A stretch of 64,000 nt of DNA, from the NCBI RefSeq assembly GCF_004681185.1, contig NZ_SRIF01000004.1, positions 124,001 to 188,000 on the forward strand. The letters run 5' to 3'. The translations under genes and the position numbers were made by a program. Source of the stretch: Haloarcula amylovorans. Its GTDB lineage: Archaea > Halobacteriota > Halobacteria > Halobacteriales > Haloarculaceae. The notes below the pieces were generated by a model. The model was not told the origin of the DNA, did no database searches, and was given only the letters and a program-made list of their open reading frames with translations. How positions within the stretch are numbered: the first letter of the stretch is position 1; the number at the start of each line of letters is the position of its first letter. Shown here in pieces: positions 17,982 through 26,830 of this stretch.

Positions 17982-18719
17982 TCAAAACTCCCATTCTGTT
18001 TTTCTATGCCATTTCGAAGGCGACAGCTCACTCTCGATAGTTGCTGCTCCCGACTTCGAGTTCGCCTTCAGCGAGATACCAGCCCTCCTGTGGGCCCCGC
18101 AGTTCGACGTGGACCCACTCTCGGTACTCGTTTCCGGTCCATCCACCGGAGGGCCACTCGTTACGGCCGGAGAGATCCGAAGAGAGACTGTGGTATCGTT
18201 TGCCGTGTCGTAGTTCGCATACACCCGCCCGTCGTACTCGTAACAGCGGTGTCGGCTACCGGTGGCGAACGCGCACTCGACTTCTGACCGATTGTACGGT
18301 CGCGAGAGCATGGGTTCGTCGACAAACGGGTCGGCCGTGTCGATGTGGTCCGCCGAGAGCGTCACTTGATACTCGTAGGTGCTCTCGTAGCTCTCGTCCA
18401 GCCGCTGTTGCCCGAGTGCATACAGGCCGCCGACGAGGAGGCCGAACACGAGGAAGGTGGCGACGATACCGATGTTGATCGTCCGCCGGTCGATACGGCT
18501 CTCGGGCACACGGGTGGCGTAGTAGTAGCCGACGACGGCAACGGCACTCCCGATGGCGAAACCGAGCGGGAGACTGACGAGGAGCGACGGCCATAGCAGC
18601 GGATCGAGGACAGTGGTCAAGACGACAGTGACAACGGCGAACGTCAGGAGGCCGGCGACAAGACAATCAAAGACGACTGCCCACTTCGTGGAATACGATC
18701 GTCGCGTCTCTGAATCCAT
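17982..18719 (-). CDS. Hypothetical membrane protein
   Basis: Unrecognised protein of about 245 residues. A short charged N-terminus is followed by three hydrophobic helices (about residues 12-37, 40-70 and 78-100), then an exterior domain of some 140 residues with NRS and NDT sequons and three cysteines but no known motif. The frame is open to 18929, overlapping the divergent Lrp gene; the ATG at 18719 was chosen because the first helix follows closely. An alternative start is 18800. Nothing around it suggests a role. Confidence 0.6.
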   Translation of the reverse strand: MDSETRRSYSTKWAVVFDCLVAGLLTFAVVTVVLTTVLDPLLWPSLLVSLPLGFAIGSAVAVVGYYYATRVPESRIDRRTINIGIVATFLVFGLLVGGLYALGQQRLDESYESTYEYQVTLSADHIDTADPFVDEPMLSRPYNRSEVECAFATGSRHRCYEYDGRVYANYDTANDTTVSLRISPAVTSGPPVDGPETSTESGSTSNCGAHRRAGISLKANSKSGAATIESELSPSKWHRKTEWEF

Positions 18720-18912
18720 ATCTGCGATGAGACGCCGGTGAAACGTAGATGCCAGTTCTTGCTTGCTCAGAGAAGGATCCGTGTAGACACGATGAAACAT
18801 CGGGTTCCTGTAGAACAGACTGATCGACGACTGGCTGTTTTGGGACCGAGAGAACATAATCCCGGTCGGAAGATATTCAACAGCGGGGGTCAGATTAGGT
18901 AGTAAGTCAACG

Positions 18913-19419
18913 ATGGACGAAAAGGACATTCAGGTTCTCGCCGCGGTCGCCAAACTGGGAACCGGCAGTCCCGAGAAACTCTCCGAGGAGACCGACATCC
19001 CGAAATCGACCGTCCACTATCGGTTGGACAACCTGCGCGAAGAGGGCGTCATCACGAACGACCTCTTCGACGTCGACCTGACGAAGGTCGGACTGAACAT
19101 CACCGTCATCACCGAAGTAATGGCCGAGTACAGCAAGGGGTATCACGACAAAGTGGGGGAGAAACTCGGCGAAGTCGAGGGCGTCAACCAGGTGTATTTC
19201 ACGATGGGTGATACCGACTTCGTCGTCATCTCACACCTCTCGAATCGAGGGATGGTCGAGAATCTCATCCGACAGTTCGAATCCATCGACGAGATCGCTC
19301 GAACGAGTTCGAAGTTCGTCATCAAGACCATCAAAGACGAGAACCGGCCGCTGAACGACTTCGAGATGGAGACGCTCGTCGAGACGCTCGGTATCGACCA
19401 GGAGCCGGTGACACAGTAG
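18913..19419 (+). CDS. Lrp/AsnC family transcriptional regulator, copy 1
   Basis: Feast/famine regulator of 168 residues. The N-terminal helix-turn-helix spans about 5-55 (EKLSEETDIPKSTVHYRLDNL) and the C-terminal RAM ligand-binding domain about 65-150 (VYFTMGDTDFVVISHL). Such proteins form octameric assemblies that sense amino acids. About 60 percent identical by eye to the next gene, from which it is separated by 104 bases, so the two are tandem duplicates. Position at the edge of the polyamine/amino-acid island suggests they regulate it, possibly in response to an amino acid or polyamine product. This is inferred from context. Confidence 0.92.
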   Translation: MDEKDIQVLAAVAKLGTGSPEKLSEETDIPKSTVHYRLDNLREEGVITNDLFDVDLTKVGLNITVITEVMAEYSKGYHDKVGEKLGEVEGVNQVYFTMGDTDFVVISHLSNRGMVENLIRQFESIDEIARTSSKFVIKTIKDENRPLNDFEMETLVETLGIDQEPVTQ

Positions 19420-19523
19420 ACCCCGTTTCAGCATTGGGCGAGGTCGAGTGCTGGGCGATACGAGATACCGGCAATATGCTATAATTTCGGATACTGTTTA
19501 GTTGTTCAACTCTATATTGAACC

Positions 19524-20015
19524 ATGGACGAAAAAGACCTCCAGATATTATCAGCTATCTCGGAGCTGGGTACCGGAAGTCCGGAACGAATCCAGGAAAA
19601 GACGGATATTCCTAAATCTACGGTCCACTATCGCATCACGAAACTCCAAGAGGCGGGGGTCATCGAGGACGATCTGTACTCCATCGACCTCTCGAACGTC
19701 GGCCTGGAGATCACCCTTATTTCTGAAATCTCTGCGGAGTACGATGAGGGATATCACACTGAGGTGGGTGACGAGCTGAGTCAGATTGAGGGCGTAAACA
19801 AGGTGTACTTTATGATGGGTGATACCGACTTCGTCGTGATTTCGAAGCTCGCAGATCGGAACATGGTGGAGGAACTCATCGCGAACTTCGAAGAGATCGA
19901 CGGCGTGAACCGAACGAACTCGCAGTTCGTGATCACGACAGTCAAAGAGACGACAAACCCCCTCGCGGCGTACTCCGGCGAGGCCTTGACGAGGATGGTC
20001 TCCGAGACGGAGTGA
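19524..20015 (+). CDS. Lrp/AsnC family transcriptional regulator, copy 2
   Basis: Paralogue of the preceding gene, 163 residues, with the same HTH (ERIQEKTDIPKSTVHYRITKL) and RAM domain (VYFMMGDTDFVVISKL). It has its own AT-rich promoter region: TATAATTTCGG at about 19480 and CTATATTGAA just before the ATG. It is convergent with the glutamine amidotransferase gene, 39 bases away. Divergence in the RAM domain suggests a different ligand from copy 1, or hetero-oligomers. Confidence 0.92.
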   Translation: MDEKDLQILSAISELGTGSPERIQEKTDIPKSTVHYRITKLQEAGVIEDDLYSIDLSNVGLEITLISEISAEYDEGYHTEVGDELSQIEGVNKVYFMMGDTDFVVISKLADRNMVEELIANFEEIDGVNRTNSQFVITTVKETTNPLAAYSGEALTRMVSETE

Positions 20016-20054
20016 GAGACGTCGAAACCGCACTCATTTAGGCCTGTTGACAAC

Positions 20055-20699
20055 TCACACGCCGGTTCGATTCTTGCGACATGCGTCGGCGAAGTTGTCC
20101 AAAACCTTCGTCGCGTTCGAATCGTCGAAGGTGTCCCGCTCCGGGTTCCAATCGCTAGGTCGGTCGCTGACTCGCTCCGTAAACTCCGGGTGGAACTGCA
20201 CAGTCCAGAGGGGTGCCGACTCGTGTCGACTACAGAAGAACTCGTTGTACGCCGTCTTCGCCGTCGCTTCCATGCTGTCTCCCAGTTCGGTCACGAGGTC
20301 TGCGTGGAGGACCGGAACGACCGGTTCGAGTCCGCCGAGGATCGTATCGGTGCCCAGTCGCTCCATCTCGACGAACGTCGCCCGTCGCTCGTCTTCCTCG
20401 ACTGTCCCGCCGAGCGCGGCATTCACCTGTTGGTGGCCGAAGCAGATTCCCAGCAACGGCACTCGCTTCTCGATGGACCGCTCGATGAGCTCGTACTGCG
20501 GTTCGAGCCACGACGCGTGGTCGGCGTCGTAGACGCTCGCCGTGCTCCCGCTCAAGACGACACCGTCGTACGCCGTCGGGTCGGGAGCCTCGGTTTCGCC
20601 AGCGCCGACGACATACTCACTCTCCGGGAGCAATCGGTCGATCTCCGGCCCGAGATATCGGTAATCCGGTTGTACCTCGTTGTCGAGGACGAGAATCAT
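20055..20699 (-). CDS. Class I glutamine amidotransferase (GuaA/TrpG-type GATase)
   Basis: Single-domain amidotransferase of 214 residues. The triad is Cys86 in LGICFGHQQ, His170 and Glu172 in QFHPEF. It hydrolyses glutamine or a gamma-glutamyl amide. It resembles the GMP-synthase glutaminase subunit, but no synthetase subunit gene lies nearby. Its divergent neighbour is a PuuA-like gamma-glutamyl ligase, so a role in removing gamma-glutamyl groups, parallel to PuuD, is a contextual hypothesis; PuuD proper has a different motif (GICRG). Met at 20699 was chosen over 20756; ATTTATTGTG about 25 bases upstream fits a promoter. Confidence 0.85.
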   Translation of the reverse strand: MILVLDNEVQPDYRYLGPEIDRLLPESEYVVGAGETEAPDPTAYDGVVLSGSTASVYDADHASWLEPQYELIERSIEKRVPLLGICFGHQQVNAALGGTVEEDERRATFVEMERLGTDTILGGLEPVVPVLHADLVTELGDSMEATAKTAYNEFFCSRHESAPLWTVQFHPEFTERVSDRPSDWNPERDTFDDSNATKVLDNFADACRKNRTGV

Positions 20700-20911
20700 C
20701 ACTCGCCGGTACTGTACGTAACACAATAAATCTACCCAATGTTGTATCTTGTCCACGTTTTCTTCCCCCTATCGTATTCTGTCGTAGATAAAGTCCGAAT
20801 ATAAGAGCAAGGTTCAAGTATCACCGTCGTCCAAGAAGAGATATCGATCGCCGCGTCACGCGACAGTAGTCGTCTACACGAGCGGTCACGAGCACACTTC
20901 CCTACACCACG

Positions 20912-22213
20912 ATGACATCGAGTGCCGAAGCTATGGAACGCCGAATCGAGGAAGCGGGCGTCGAACACGTAGTCGTCGAGTTCGCAGACATAAACGGCAT
21001 CTCGCGGTCGAAGACCGTCTCTGCCGGGTACTTCGCCGACTCGTGGCGTGACGGCTTTCCGATAAACCTCCTCTTGTTGGTTCAGACACCGCGCAGCGAG
21101 ATTCCGACGGGATCGGGCTACGGGGAGGAGATCGACTACGGCGACGGCGTGTTGCGACCGGATCCCGCCACCTTCCGGGTACTGCCGTGGACGGAAGATA
21201 CGGGGCGTGTCATCTGTGATGTCGAGTACGACGGCGAACCGGTGAGCGCCGCGCCGCGGAACGCGCTCAAGCGGGTGCTCGACGACTGCGACTTCGAGTT
21301 CGACTTCTACATCGGGAGTGAACTCGAATTCTACCTCTTAGAGGAGAGCGAGGACAGCTACGAACCGGCGACGGACCACAAACACGAGTGCGTCTCGTGG
21401 GCCACCGAGGAGATCTCGCCGTTCTACGACACGCTGAGCGACTGGGCCGGCGACTACGGTGTCGACCTCACGTCCTTGCAACACGAACACGGAGCAGGGC
21501 AACTGGAGATTCTTTTCGACTACGGAAAACCACTCGCGCAGGCCGACACGACGTTTGACTTCAAGCGACTCGTCAAACGGACCGCCCGTCTCGCCGAGCA
21601 GTGGGCGACGTTCATGGCCAAGCCCTTCGGCGACCGCGCGGGCAGCGGGTATCATCTTCACGTCAGCGCCTTCGACGGCGACGAGAATGCCTTCACGGCG
21701 GCGAACGGCGACCTCTCGAACACCGCTCGACACTTCGTCGGCGGACTATTGGAACACGCTCCAGCGCTCGCAGCGTTTCAGACGCCGACGCTCAACGCGT
21801 TCAAGCGGTTCAGCCCCGAGGGATTCGCCCCCTACACGGCGTCGTGGGGCTACGACAACCGGATGGTCGCGCTGCGAATCCCGCAGGGAACGACGCGAAT
21901 CGAGAACCGTATCGGGAGCGCGGACGCGAACCCGTACCTCGTTATCGCCAGCACGCTCGCCGCCGGTATCGACGGTATCCGCAGGCAACTCGAACCGACC
22001 GATCCCGTCGAGGGCGACCCGACCGGCAGGCGGCCGCGCTTACCACAGACGCCCGAGTCCGCCCTGCAAGCACTCGAAGCGGACGACGTGTTCCGCGAGA
22101 CGTTCGGCGAGCGATTGATACAGGCTTATGTCGCCTCGAAGCGGCGGGAACTGCAGGATTTCCACGACACCGTCACCGAGTGGGAGCGCGAGCAGTACGT
22201 CGAGACGCTCTGA
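20912..22213 (+). CDS. Glutamine synthetase family protein (PuuA-like gamma-glutamyl-amine ligase candidate)
   Basis: ATP-dependent ligase of the glutamine synthetase fold, 433 residues. Metal and glutamate binding segments are visible: GSELEFYL around 130, HEHGAGQLE around 190, the ATP-binding KPFGDRAGSGYHLHVS around 240, and ALRIP..TRIENRIGSADANPY around 330-350. The short N-terminal grasp domain and lack of the GlnA adenylylation loop place it with gamma-glutamylputrescine/polyamine or amide ligases rather than housekeeping GlnA. It is divergent from the GATase gene and upstream of the PotABCD transporter. Likely role: activation of putrescine or another amine as its gamma-glutamyl derivative. 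Amine specificity is inferred. Confidence 0.85.
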   Translation: MTSSAEAMERRIEEAGVEHVVVEFADINGISRSKTVSAGYFADSWRDGFPINLLLLVQTPRSEIPTGSGYGEEIDYGDGVLRPDPATFRVLPWTEDTGRVICDVEYDGEPVSAAPRNALKRVLDDCDFEFDFYIGSELEFYLLEESEDSYEPATDHKHECVSWATEEISPFYDTLSDWAGDYGVDLTSLQHEHGAGQLEILFDYGKPLAQADTTFDFKRLVKRTARLAEQWATFMAKPFGDRAGSGYHLHVSAFDGDENAFTAANGDLSNTARHFVGGLLEHAPALAAFQTPTLNAFKRFSPEGFAPYTASWGYDNRMVALRIPQGTTRIENRIGSADANPYLVIASTLAAGIDGIRRQLEPTDPVEGDPTGRRPRLPQTPESALQALEADDVFRETFGERLIQAYVASKRRELQDFHDTVTEWEREQYVETL

Positions 22214-22293
22214 GGCTGTCTTCGACCGGATCGCCACGATGACGTGTCCGACACAACCAGGGCCCAACTATAGTTGTCAGCAAAAGTCACGGC

Positions 22294-22328
22294 ACACCCG
22301 ATTGCACGACAGCAGTGCAATCGGGTGT
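22294..22328. repeat. Perfect 13-bp inverted repeat with 9-base loop
   Basis: ACACCCGATTGCA (22294-22306) is repeated in reverse complement at 22316-22328, so the DNA or RNA can form a 13-bp hairpin. It lies 80 bases past the glutamine synthetase-like stop and about 180 bases past the potC stop on the other strand, between convergent genes. No T-run follows on either side, so it is not a clear terminator. It may be a transcript-end stabiliser, a regulator site or a mobile-element scar. Confidence 0.6.
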
Positions 22329-22508
22329 AAATCGCTTCAATTGGTACTATCACAATTTCTGAGAACCCTTCGAACAGCCTTAGCCAGGCTACTAGCTACG
22401 AACAACGAAACAAGTCCTGTAGCGCGTCCGTCGCCGGGCCGATTGCGTGGCGTCGTTGCAGTCTCAGAACATGAGTAACTTGCCGTCGGGAAAAACAAGA
22501 ACCGTCCT

Positions 22509-23330
22509 CTAGTCGAGCAGCATCTCGCTGACGACGATGAGCGAGATGCTGAGGAAGAGGACGATGGTGCTGATGGCGTTGATGACCGGGCTCGTCCCGT
22601 GTTGAATCTTCGACCAGATGAAGATGGGGAGCGTGTTCTGGACCCCGCTGGTGAAGAAGGCGATGAGGAAGTCGTCGAACGAGAGGGTGAAGGCGAACAG
22701 CGCGCCGCTGACGATGCCGGGCATCAGCAGCGGAAGCGTCACCCGACGGTACGTCTGCCACTTGCTCGCGCCGAGGTCGCGGGCGGCCTCTTCGAGTTCG
22801 GGGTCGAAGCCCTGCAGCCGCGAGCTAACGGTGATGAGGACGAACGGCGTCACGAAGACGAGCTGGCCCAGCATGACCGTCTTGAGCGACGTGCTGAAGC
22901 CGACGTACTTGAACCAGATGAGCAGGCCGACGCCGAGGATGAGCCCCGGCACGGTCATCGGCGCAATGACGAGGGCACGGTAGGCCTTGCTGAGCGTGAA
23001 GTCGTGTCGGACGAGCGCGATCGCACCGAGCGTCCCCAGCACCGTCGCGACAACGGTGACCACGCTGCCGACGTAGAGGCTATTGAACGCCGAACTGACG
23101 AGGCGGCCGTTGTTCAGCAACTGCCCGTACCACTCGAGCGTGAACCCGCTCCAAGGCAGCGTCGAGAACGTTCCTTCCTCGAAGGAGAACGCTATCAGCA
23201 CGATGATGGGGGCATACAGGAACACGAAGACCCCGGCGGCCCACACCTTTATCCAGTGGCTTTCGACGACTCGCCATAGCGATTCGACCGACGTTCCCGT
23301 ATCGACTTTGTTGTCCGTTTTGAGGCTCAT
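22509..23330 (-). CDS. potC: Spermidine/putrescine ABC transporter permease PotC
   Basis: Permease of 273 residues, family-normal length, with six predicted helices and the EAA loop EAARDLGASKWQTYRR near residue 177. Its start overlaps the stop of potB by one base (TAATG), so the pair is translationally coupled. With PotB it forms the membrane channel for PotD-delivered polyamine. The potBC operon is read leftward, away from potDA, so the importer is encoded by two divergent transcripts. Confidence 0.92.
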   Translation of the reverse strand: MSLKTDNKVDTGTSVESLWRVVESHWIKVWAAGVFVFLYAPIIVLIAFSFEEGTFSTLPWSGFTLEWYGQLLNNGRLVSSAFNSLYVGSVVTVVATVLGTLGAIALVRHDFTLSKAYRALVIAPMTVPGLILGVGLLIWFKYVGFSTSLKTVMLGQLVFVTPFVLITVSSRLQGFDPELEEAARDLGASKWQTYRRVTLPLLMPGIVSGALFAFTLSFDDFLIAFFTSGVQNTLPIFIWSKIQHGTSPVINAISTIVLFLSISLIVVSEMLLD

Positions 23331-24226
23331 TAGAAGAGGTCCTCCACGTTAATGTACCCGAGCATCGACCACAGCATGCCGCTGACGATGAGCATCAGCA
23401 CGCTACCCAGTGCCGCGCCCATCGGCCAGTCGCCACCGATACCGAACTCGTAGGCGATACGCGTCCCGACGAACAGCTCGCCGCCGCCGAGCATCGCGGG
23501 CACGATGTACGCGCCCATGCTGAAGATGAAGACGAACATGACCCCGCCGACGAGGCCCGGAATCGAGAGCGGCAAGATGATGCGCCGGAAGACAGCGGTT
23601 CGGGACGCACCGAGGTCGTAGGCTGCTTCGATGAGTGACGGGTCGATGCGTTCGAGGCTAGAGTAAAGCGGGAGAATCATGAACGGCAGCCACAGATAGG
23701 TGAGGCCGAGCCAGATAGAGAACTGCGTATTGATGAGCCACCCGATCGGTTCGTTGATGATGCCCAAAGCGATGAGACCGCTGTTGATGACGCCCTGTGA
23801 TCCGAGGATTATCTTCCATCCGTAGATACGGACGATGTAGTTTGTCCAAAATGGAATCATGACCAACATCGCTAGCTGATTCTTGTACTCACCGCCAAAC
23901 CGAGCGATGTAGTACGCGAGCGGGTACGCAAGGACGGCAGCGGTGACGGTGGTGAGCGCCGCGATCACCGTCGTATTGACGAACGCGGATCGATTGACGT
24001 AGTCCGTGAACACGCGCACGTAGTTGTTTAGCGAGTAGTTCGGAACCAGTGTCAGGTCCTGCATCTCCATCGTCGCGATCATGAACATGATGCCGATCGG
24101 TGCGATGAAGAGCAATAGCTCCAGCAGTACGACTGGCCCCGCGGTCGCCAGCAGGCTCCGTGACACGCGCAGCCTATTGTATACTGTCCCAATTAAACCG
24201 GAATCAGCCACATTTTCCTGAGACAT
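23330..24226 (-). CDS. potB: Spermidine/putrescine ABC transporter permease PotB
   Basis: Permease of 298 residues with six predicted helices and the EAA loop EAAYDLGASRTAVFRR near residue 195. It precedes potC in a two-gene operon. The 216-base divergent intergenic region up to the potD start is AT-rich and holds promoters in both directions, which is where a regulator such as the nearby Lrp proteins could act on both halves of the transporter. Confidence 0.92.
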   Translation of the reverse strand: MSQENVADSGLIGTVYNRLRVSRSLLATAGPVVLLELLLFIAPIGIMFMIATMEMQDLTLVPNYSLNNYVRVFTDYVNRSAFVNTTVIAALTTVTAAVLAYPLAYYIARFGGEYKNQLAMLVMIPFWTNYIVRIYGWKIILGSQGVINSGLIALGIINEPIGWLINTQFSIWLGLTYLWLPFMILPLYSSLERIDPSLIEAAYDLGASRTAVFRRIILPLSIPGLVGGVMFVFIFSMGAYIVPAMLGGGELFVGTRIAYEFGIGGDWPMGAALGSVLMLIVSGMLWSMLGYINVEDLF

Positions 24227-24442
24227 ACACCTCTATACTGAACACACTCCAATATAGATTGTGGTATTTCGATACTGGTCTCGGATATTTCAGCAACCGT
24301 CGTTGCACTGGGACTCGGAATAGCGGCCCACAGGGGACACCGAATTGAGTTCAGTATATGCCGATGAAGATTAGACTGAATCTCATTGCAATGGTTAGAT
24401 ATAAGTATCTGTCCGATTTCAATACTACGTAGACCCACAAGC

Positions 24443-25675
24443 ATGAGTAATGATACTCCAAGTCACGATACCGACGCAGCGAGCGACCGGACGCGACGAC
24501 AGTTCATCACGGGCGCAGGGGCGGTCGGTGCGGTTGCTCTCGCCGGCTGTGGCGGCCAGCGTGACATGAGCGGTGGCGGCGGCGACGGCGGCGACGGGAA
24601 CGGCGGCGGCACGCAGGGGGGAACGGCCGGCAGTTCCGGAGGCGGCGACAGTAGCACCCTCAACGTGCTGACGTGGGAGGGGTACGGTGCCGAGTCGATT
24701 CTGGGCGACTTCGAGGACAAACACGACGCGACAGTTAATATCAAACTAGTTTCGAGCGACCCGGAGGCGTTCAATATCTTGAAAAGCGGCGGCGTGGACA
24801 AGTTCGATCTCATTACGCTCAACAACACGTGGGCACAGCGACACGCCCGAGCGGGGACCATTGAGTCGCTCAAGCCGGACGACTATCCGGAGATGGATTC
24901 GTTCATGGAGCACTTCAAGTGGCCGTTCTCCGCGTTCGCGCGTAACGACGAGATGTACGCGCTGCCGACTCGCTGGGGTTGGGACACGATGACGGTCAAC
25001 TCCGAGAAAGTGGCCGAGGACCACTACTCCTCGTACGAGGTGCTCTGGACCGGCGGCCCGGACCAGCAGTACAAGAACAAGATCGGCATCATGGACTGGC
25101 CGACGTGGAACATCCCGAAGATAGCGATGACGCTCGGCTACCCGCCGTTCGAGCAAACCGAAGAGCAGTTAGCGGACATCAAAGAGAAGCTCATCCAGAC
25201 GTTCTCGAACATGAAAGCCGTCTACAGTGGCACCAGCGCGCTTCGACAGGCGCTGTTACAGGAGGACATCGTGATGGCCCCGGTCGGGAACTTCGCCATG
25301 AGCGACCTCCGGGCGGCCGGCAACGAGTGGGTCGAGGTGACGATTCCCGAGGAAGGCGGGATGCAGTGGACGGAGGGTATGTGTATCGTCAAGAACCCCT
25401 CGAACCGGGAGTTAGCGGTGAAGTACCAGCGTGAAGTCATCAAGAAGAAGGGCCAGTACACGATTTCGTGGGAACCGTCCTCGAAGAGTCCGCCGGTCAA
25501 CACCGACTCCTTCGACCAGTTCAGCGCCGACCAGCAACAGGCGCTGATGTTCGACGAGGACGGGTTCGACGCCGCGCCGAACATCATCGAGAACACGACC
25601 CAGTACGAGTTCTCGCCGATCACGGGCAAGTGGACCGACCTCTGGACCGAAGCGAAATCGAGAGCAGGAATTTAA
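24443..25675 (+). CDS. potD: Polyamine ABC transporter substrate-binding lipoprotein PotD
   Basis: Binding protein of 410 residues in the PotD/PotF family. The signal has a twin-arginine motif (RTRRQFITG) and lipobox (LAGCGG), followed by a Gly/Ser-rich linker, then TWEGYGAESI and the PotD-like fold. Thus it is Tat-exported and lipid-anchored on the outer face. Met at 24443 was chosen because the frame upstream to 24386 has no signal features; AGATATAAGTATC at about 24395 is a likely promoter. potA begins three bases after the stop. Whether the ligand is putrescine, agmatine or spermidine cannot be told. Confidence 0.9.
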   Translation: MSNDTPSHDTDAASDRTRRQFITGAGAVGAVALAGCGGQRDMSGGGGDGGDGNGGGTQGGTAGSSGGGDSSTLNVLTWEGYGAESILGDFEDKHDATVNIKLVSSDPEAFNILKSGGVDKFDLITLNNTWAQRHARAGTIESLKPDDYPEMDSFMEHFKWPFSAFARNDEMYALPTRWGWDTMTVNSEKVAEDHYSSYEVLWTGGPDQQYKNKIGIMDWPTWNIPKIAMTLGYPPFEQTEEQLADIKEKLIQTFSNMKAVYSGTSALRQALLQEDIVMAPVGNFAMSDLRAAGNEWVEVTIPEEGGMQWTEGMCIVKNPSNRELAVKYQREVIKKKGQYTISWEPSSKSPPVNTDSFDQFSADQQQALMFDEDGFDAAPNIIENTTQYEFSPITGKWTDLWTEAKSRAGI

Positions 25676-25677
25676 CG

Positions 25678-26799
25678 ATGTCACTCGAAACAGTACCAGG
25701 AACCATGGACGACGACCCCGAGGACGTCGAGGGGCAGGGTGCCGTACAGTTAGAGAACCTGCGGAAGGAGTTCGGCGATACGGTGGCCGTCGATGGGATC
25801 GACCTCGACATCCGGCCCGGCGAGTTCCTGACGCTCTTGGGCCCGTCCGGCTGCGGGAAATCCACGACGCTACGCATGATCAGTGGGCTCGAAACGCCGA
25901 CCGACGGGGACGTCTTCATCAGCGGCGACCGCGTCACGCCGCAGGCCGCGAACAAGCGAAACACCAGCATGGTGTTCCAAGAGTGGGCACTCTTTCCGCA
26001 TATGACGGTCGGCGAGAACGTCTCGTTCGGGCTGGAGATGGACGGTGTCTCGAAATCCGAACGCGAGGGACGCATCGAACAGGCCCTCGAGATGGTCGAA
26101 CTCCCCGGCTATCAGGACCGCCCGGCCACCGAACTATCCGGGGGACAGAAACAGCGAGTGGCGATGGCACGCGCGCTCGTCCGCGAACCGGACGTGCTCC
26201 TGCTCGACGAACCGCTGGCGAGTCTCGATCGGAAGCTACGCCAACATATGCAGGTCGAGTTGAAACAGATTCAAGAAGAACTCGGCACCACGTTCATCTA
26301 CGTCACCCACGACCAGGAGGAGGCGCTGACGATGTCCGACCGCATCGCCGTCATCGACGGCGGCGAAATCGCACAGATCGGGACAGCGAACGACCTGTAC
26401 GAACACCCGAACACGAAGTTCGTCGCCACGTTCCTCGGTGAGACGAACATCTTCGAGGGGACGCTACGCTCGACTGCTAGCGGGTCCGTGGTCGAAACCG
26501 GCGATGTGGACATCGCCGTCGCCGAGTCGTCCGACCGGGACGGGGAGTCCGTCGCCGTCGCGGTGCGACCGGAGCGCATCGCGGTCGCCGACCGAGGGGC
26601 CGATCTCGGCGTCGCCAACGAGTGGACCGGGACGGTCACGGAGACGATATACAAGGGGTCGTTCAACAAGTACGGCGTCGACGTCGGCGGGACGGAGATA
26701 CAGATCGAACAGCAGGTCGACGGCAGCGAGAAGTTCGAAGCGGGCGAGACCGTCACCGTCGGCTTCGACGCCGACGCCGTCGAGATCGTCCCAGAATAG
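25678..26799 (+). CDS. potA: Polyamine ABC transporter ATP-binding protein PotA
   Basis: ABC ATPase of 373 residues that energises PotBC. Walker A GPSGCGKST, Q-loop VFQEWALFP, signature LSGGQKQRVAMARAL, Walker B VLLLDEPLASLD and the switch His in YVTHDQEEAL are all present; residues from about 250 form the TOBE regulatory domain typical of PotA. The start ATG lies two bases after the potD stop, and the class III aminotransferase follows after 31 bases. The frame extends upstream into potD but has no family similarity there. Confidence 0.94.
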   Translation: MSLETVPGTMDDDPEDVEGQGAVQLENLRKEFGDTVAVDGIDLDIRPGEFLTLLGPSGCGKSTTLRMISGLETPTDGDVFISGDRVTPQAANKRNTSMVFQEWALFPHMTVGENVSFGLEMDGVSKSEREGRIEQALEMVELPGYQDRPATELSGGQKQRVAMARALVREPDVLLLDEPLASLDRKLRQHMQVELKQIQEELGTTFIYVTHDQEEALTMSDRIAVIDGGEIAQIGTANDLYEHPNTKFVATFLGETNIFEGTLRSTASGSVVETGDVDIAVAESSDRDGESVAVAVRPERIAVADRGADLGVANEWTGTVTETIYKGSFNKYGVDVGGTEIQIEQQVDGSEKFEAGETVTVGFDADAVEIVPE

Positions 26800-26830
26800 C
26801 GTCGGTCGAGCACTCACAGGAGATTCATCT

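Noticed and set aside
20190..20729. Plus-strand frame of 179 residues opposite the GATase gene
   Set aside because: It is the antisense shadow of the GATase, which has all catalytic residues.
26438..26830. N-terminal extension of the class III aminotransferase frame
   Set aside because: It overlaps potA in another frame, is Arg/Ser-rich, and a normal aminotransferase start with a preceding gap exists at 26831.
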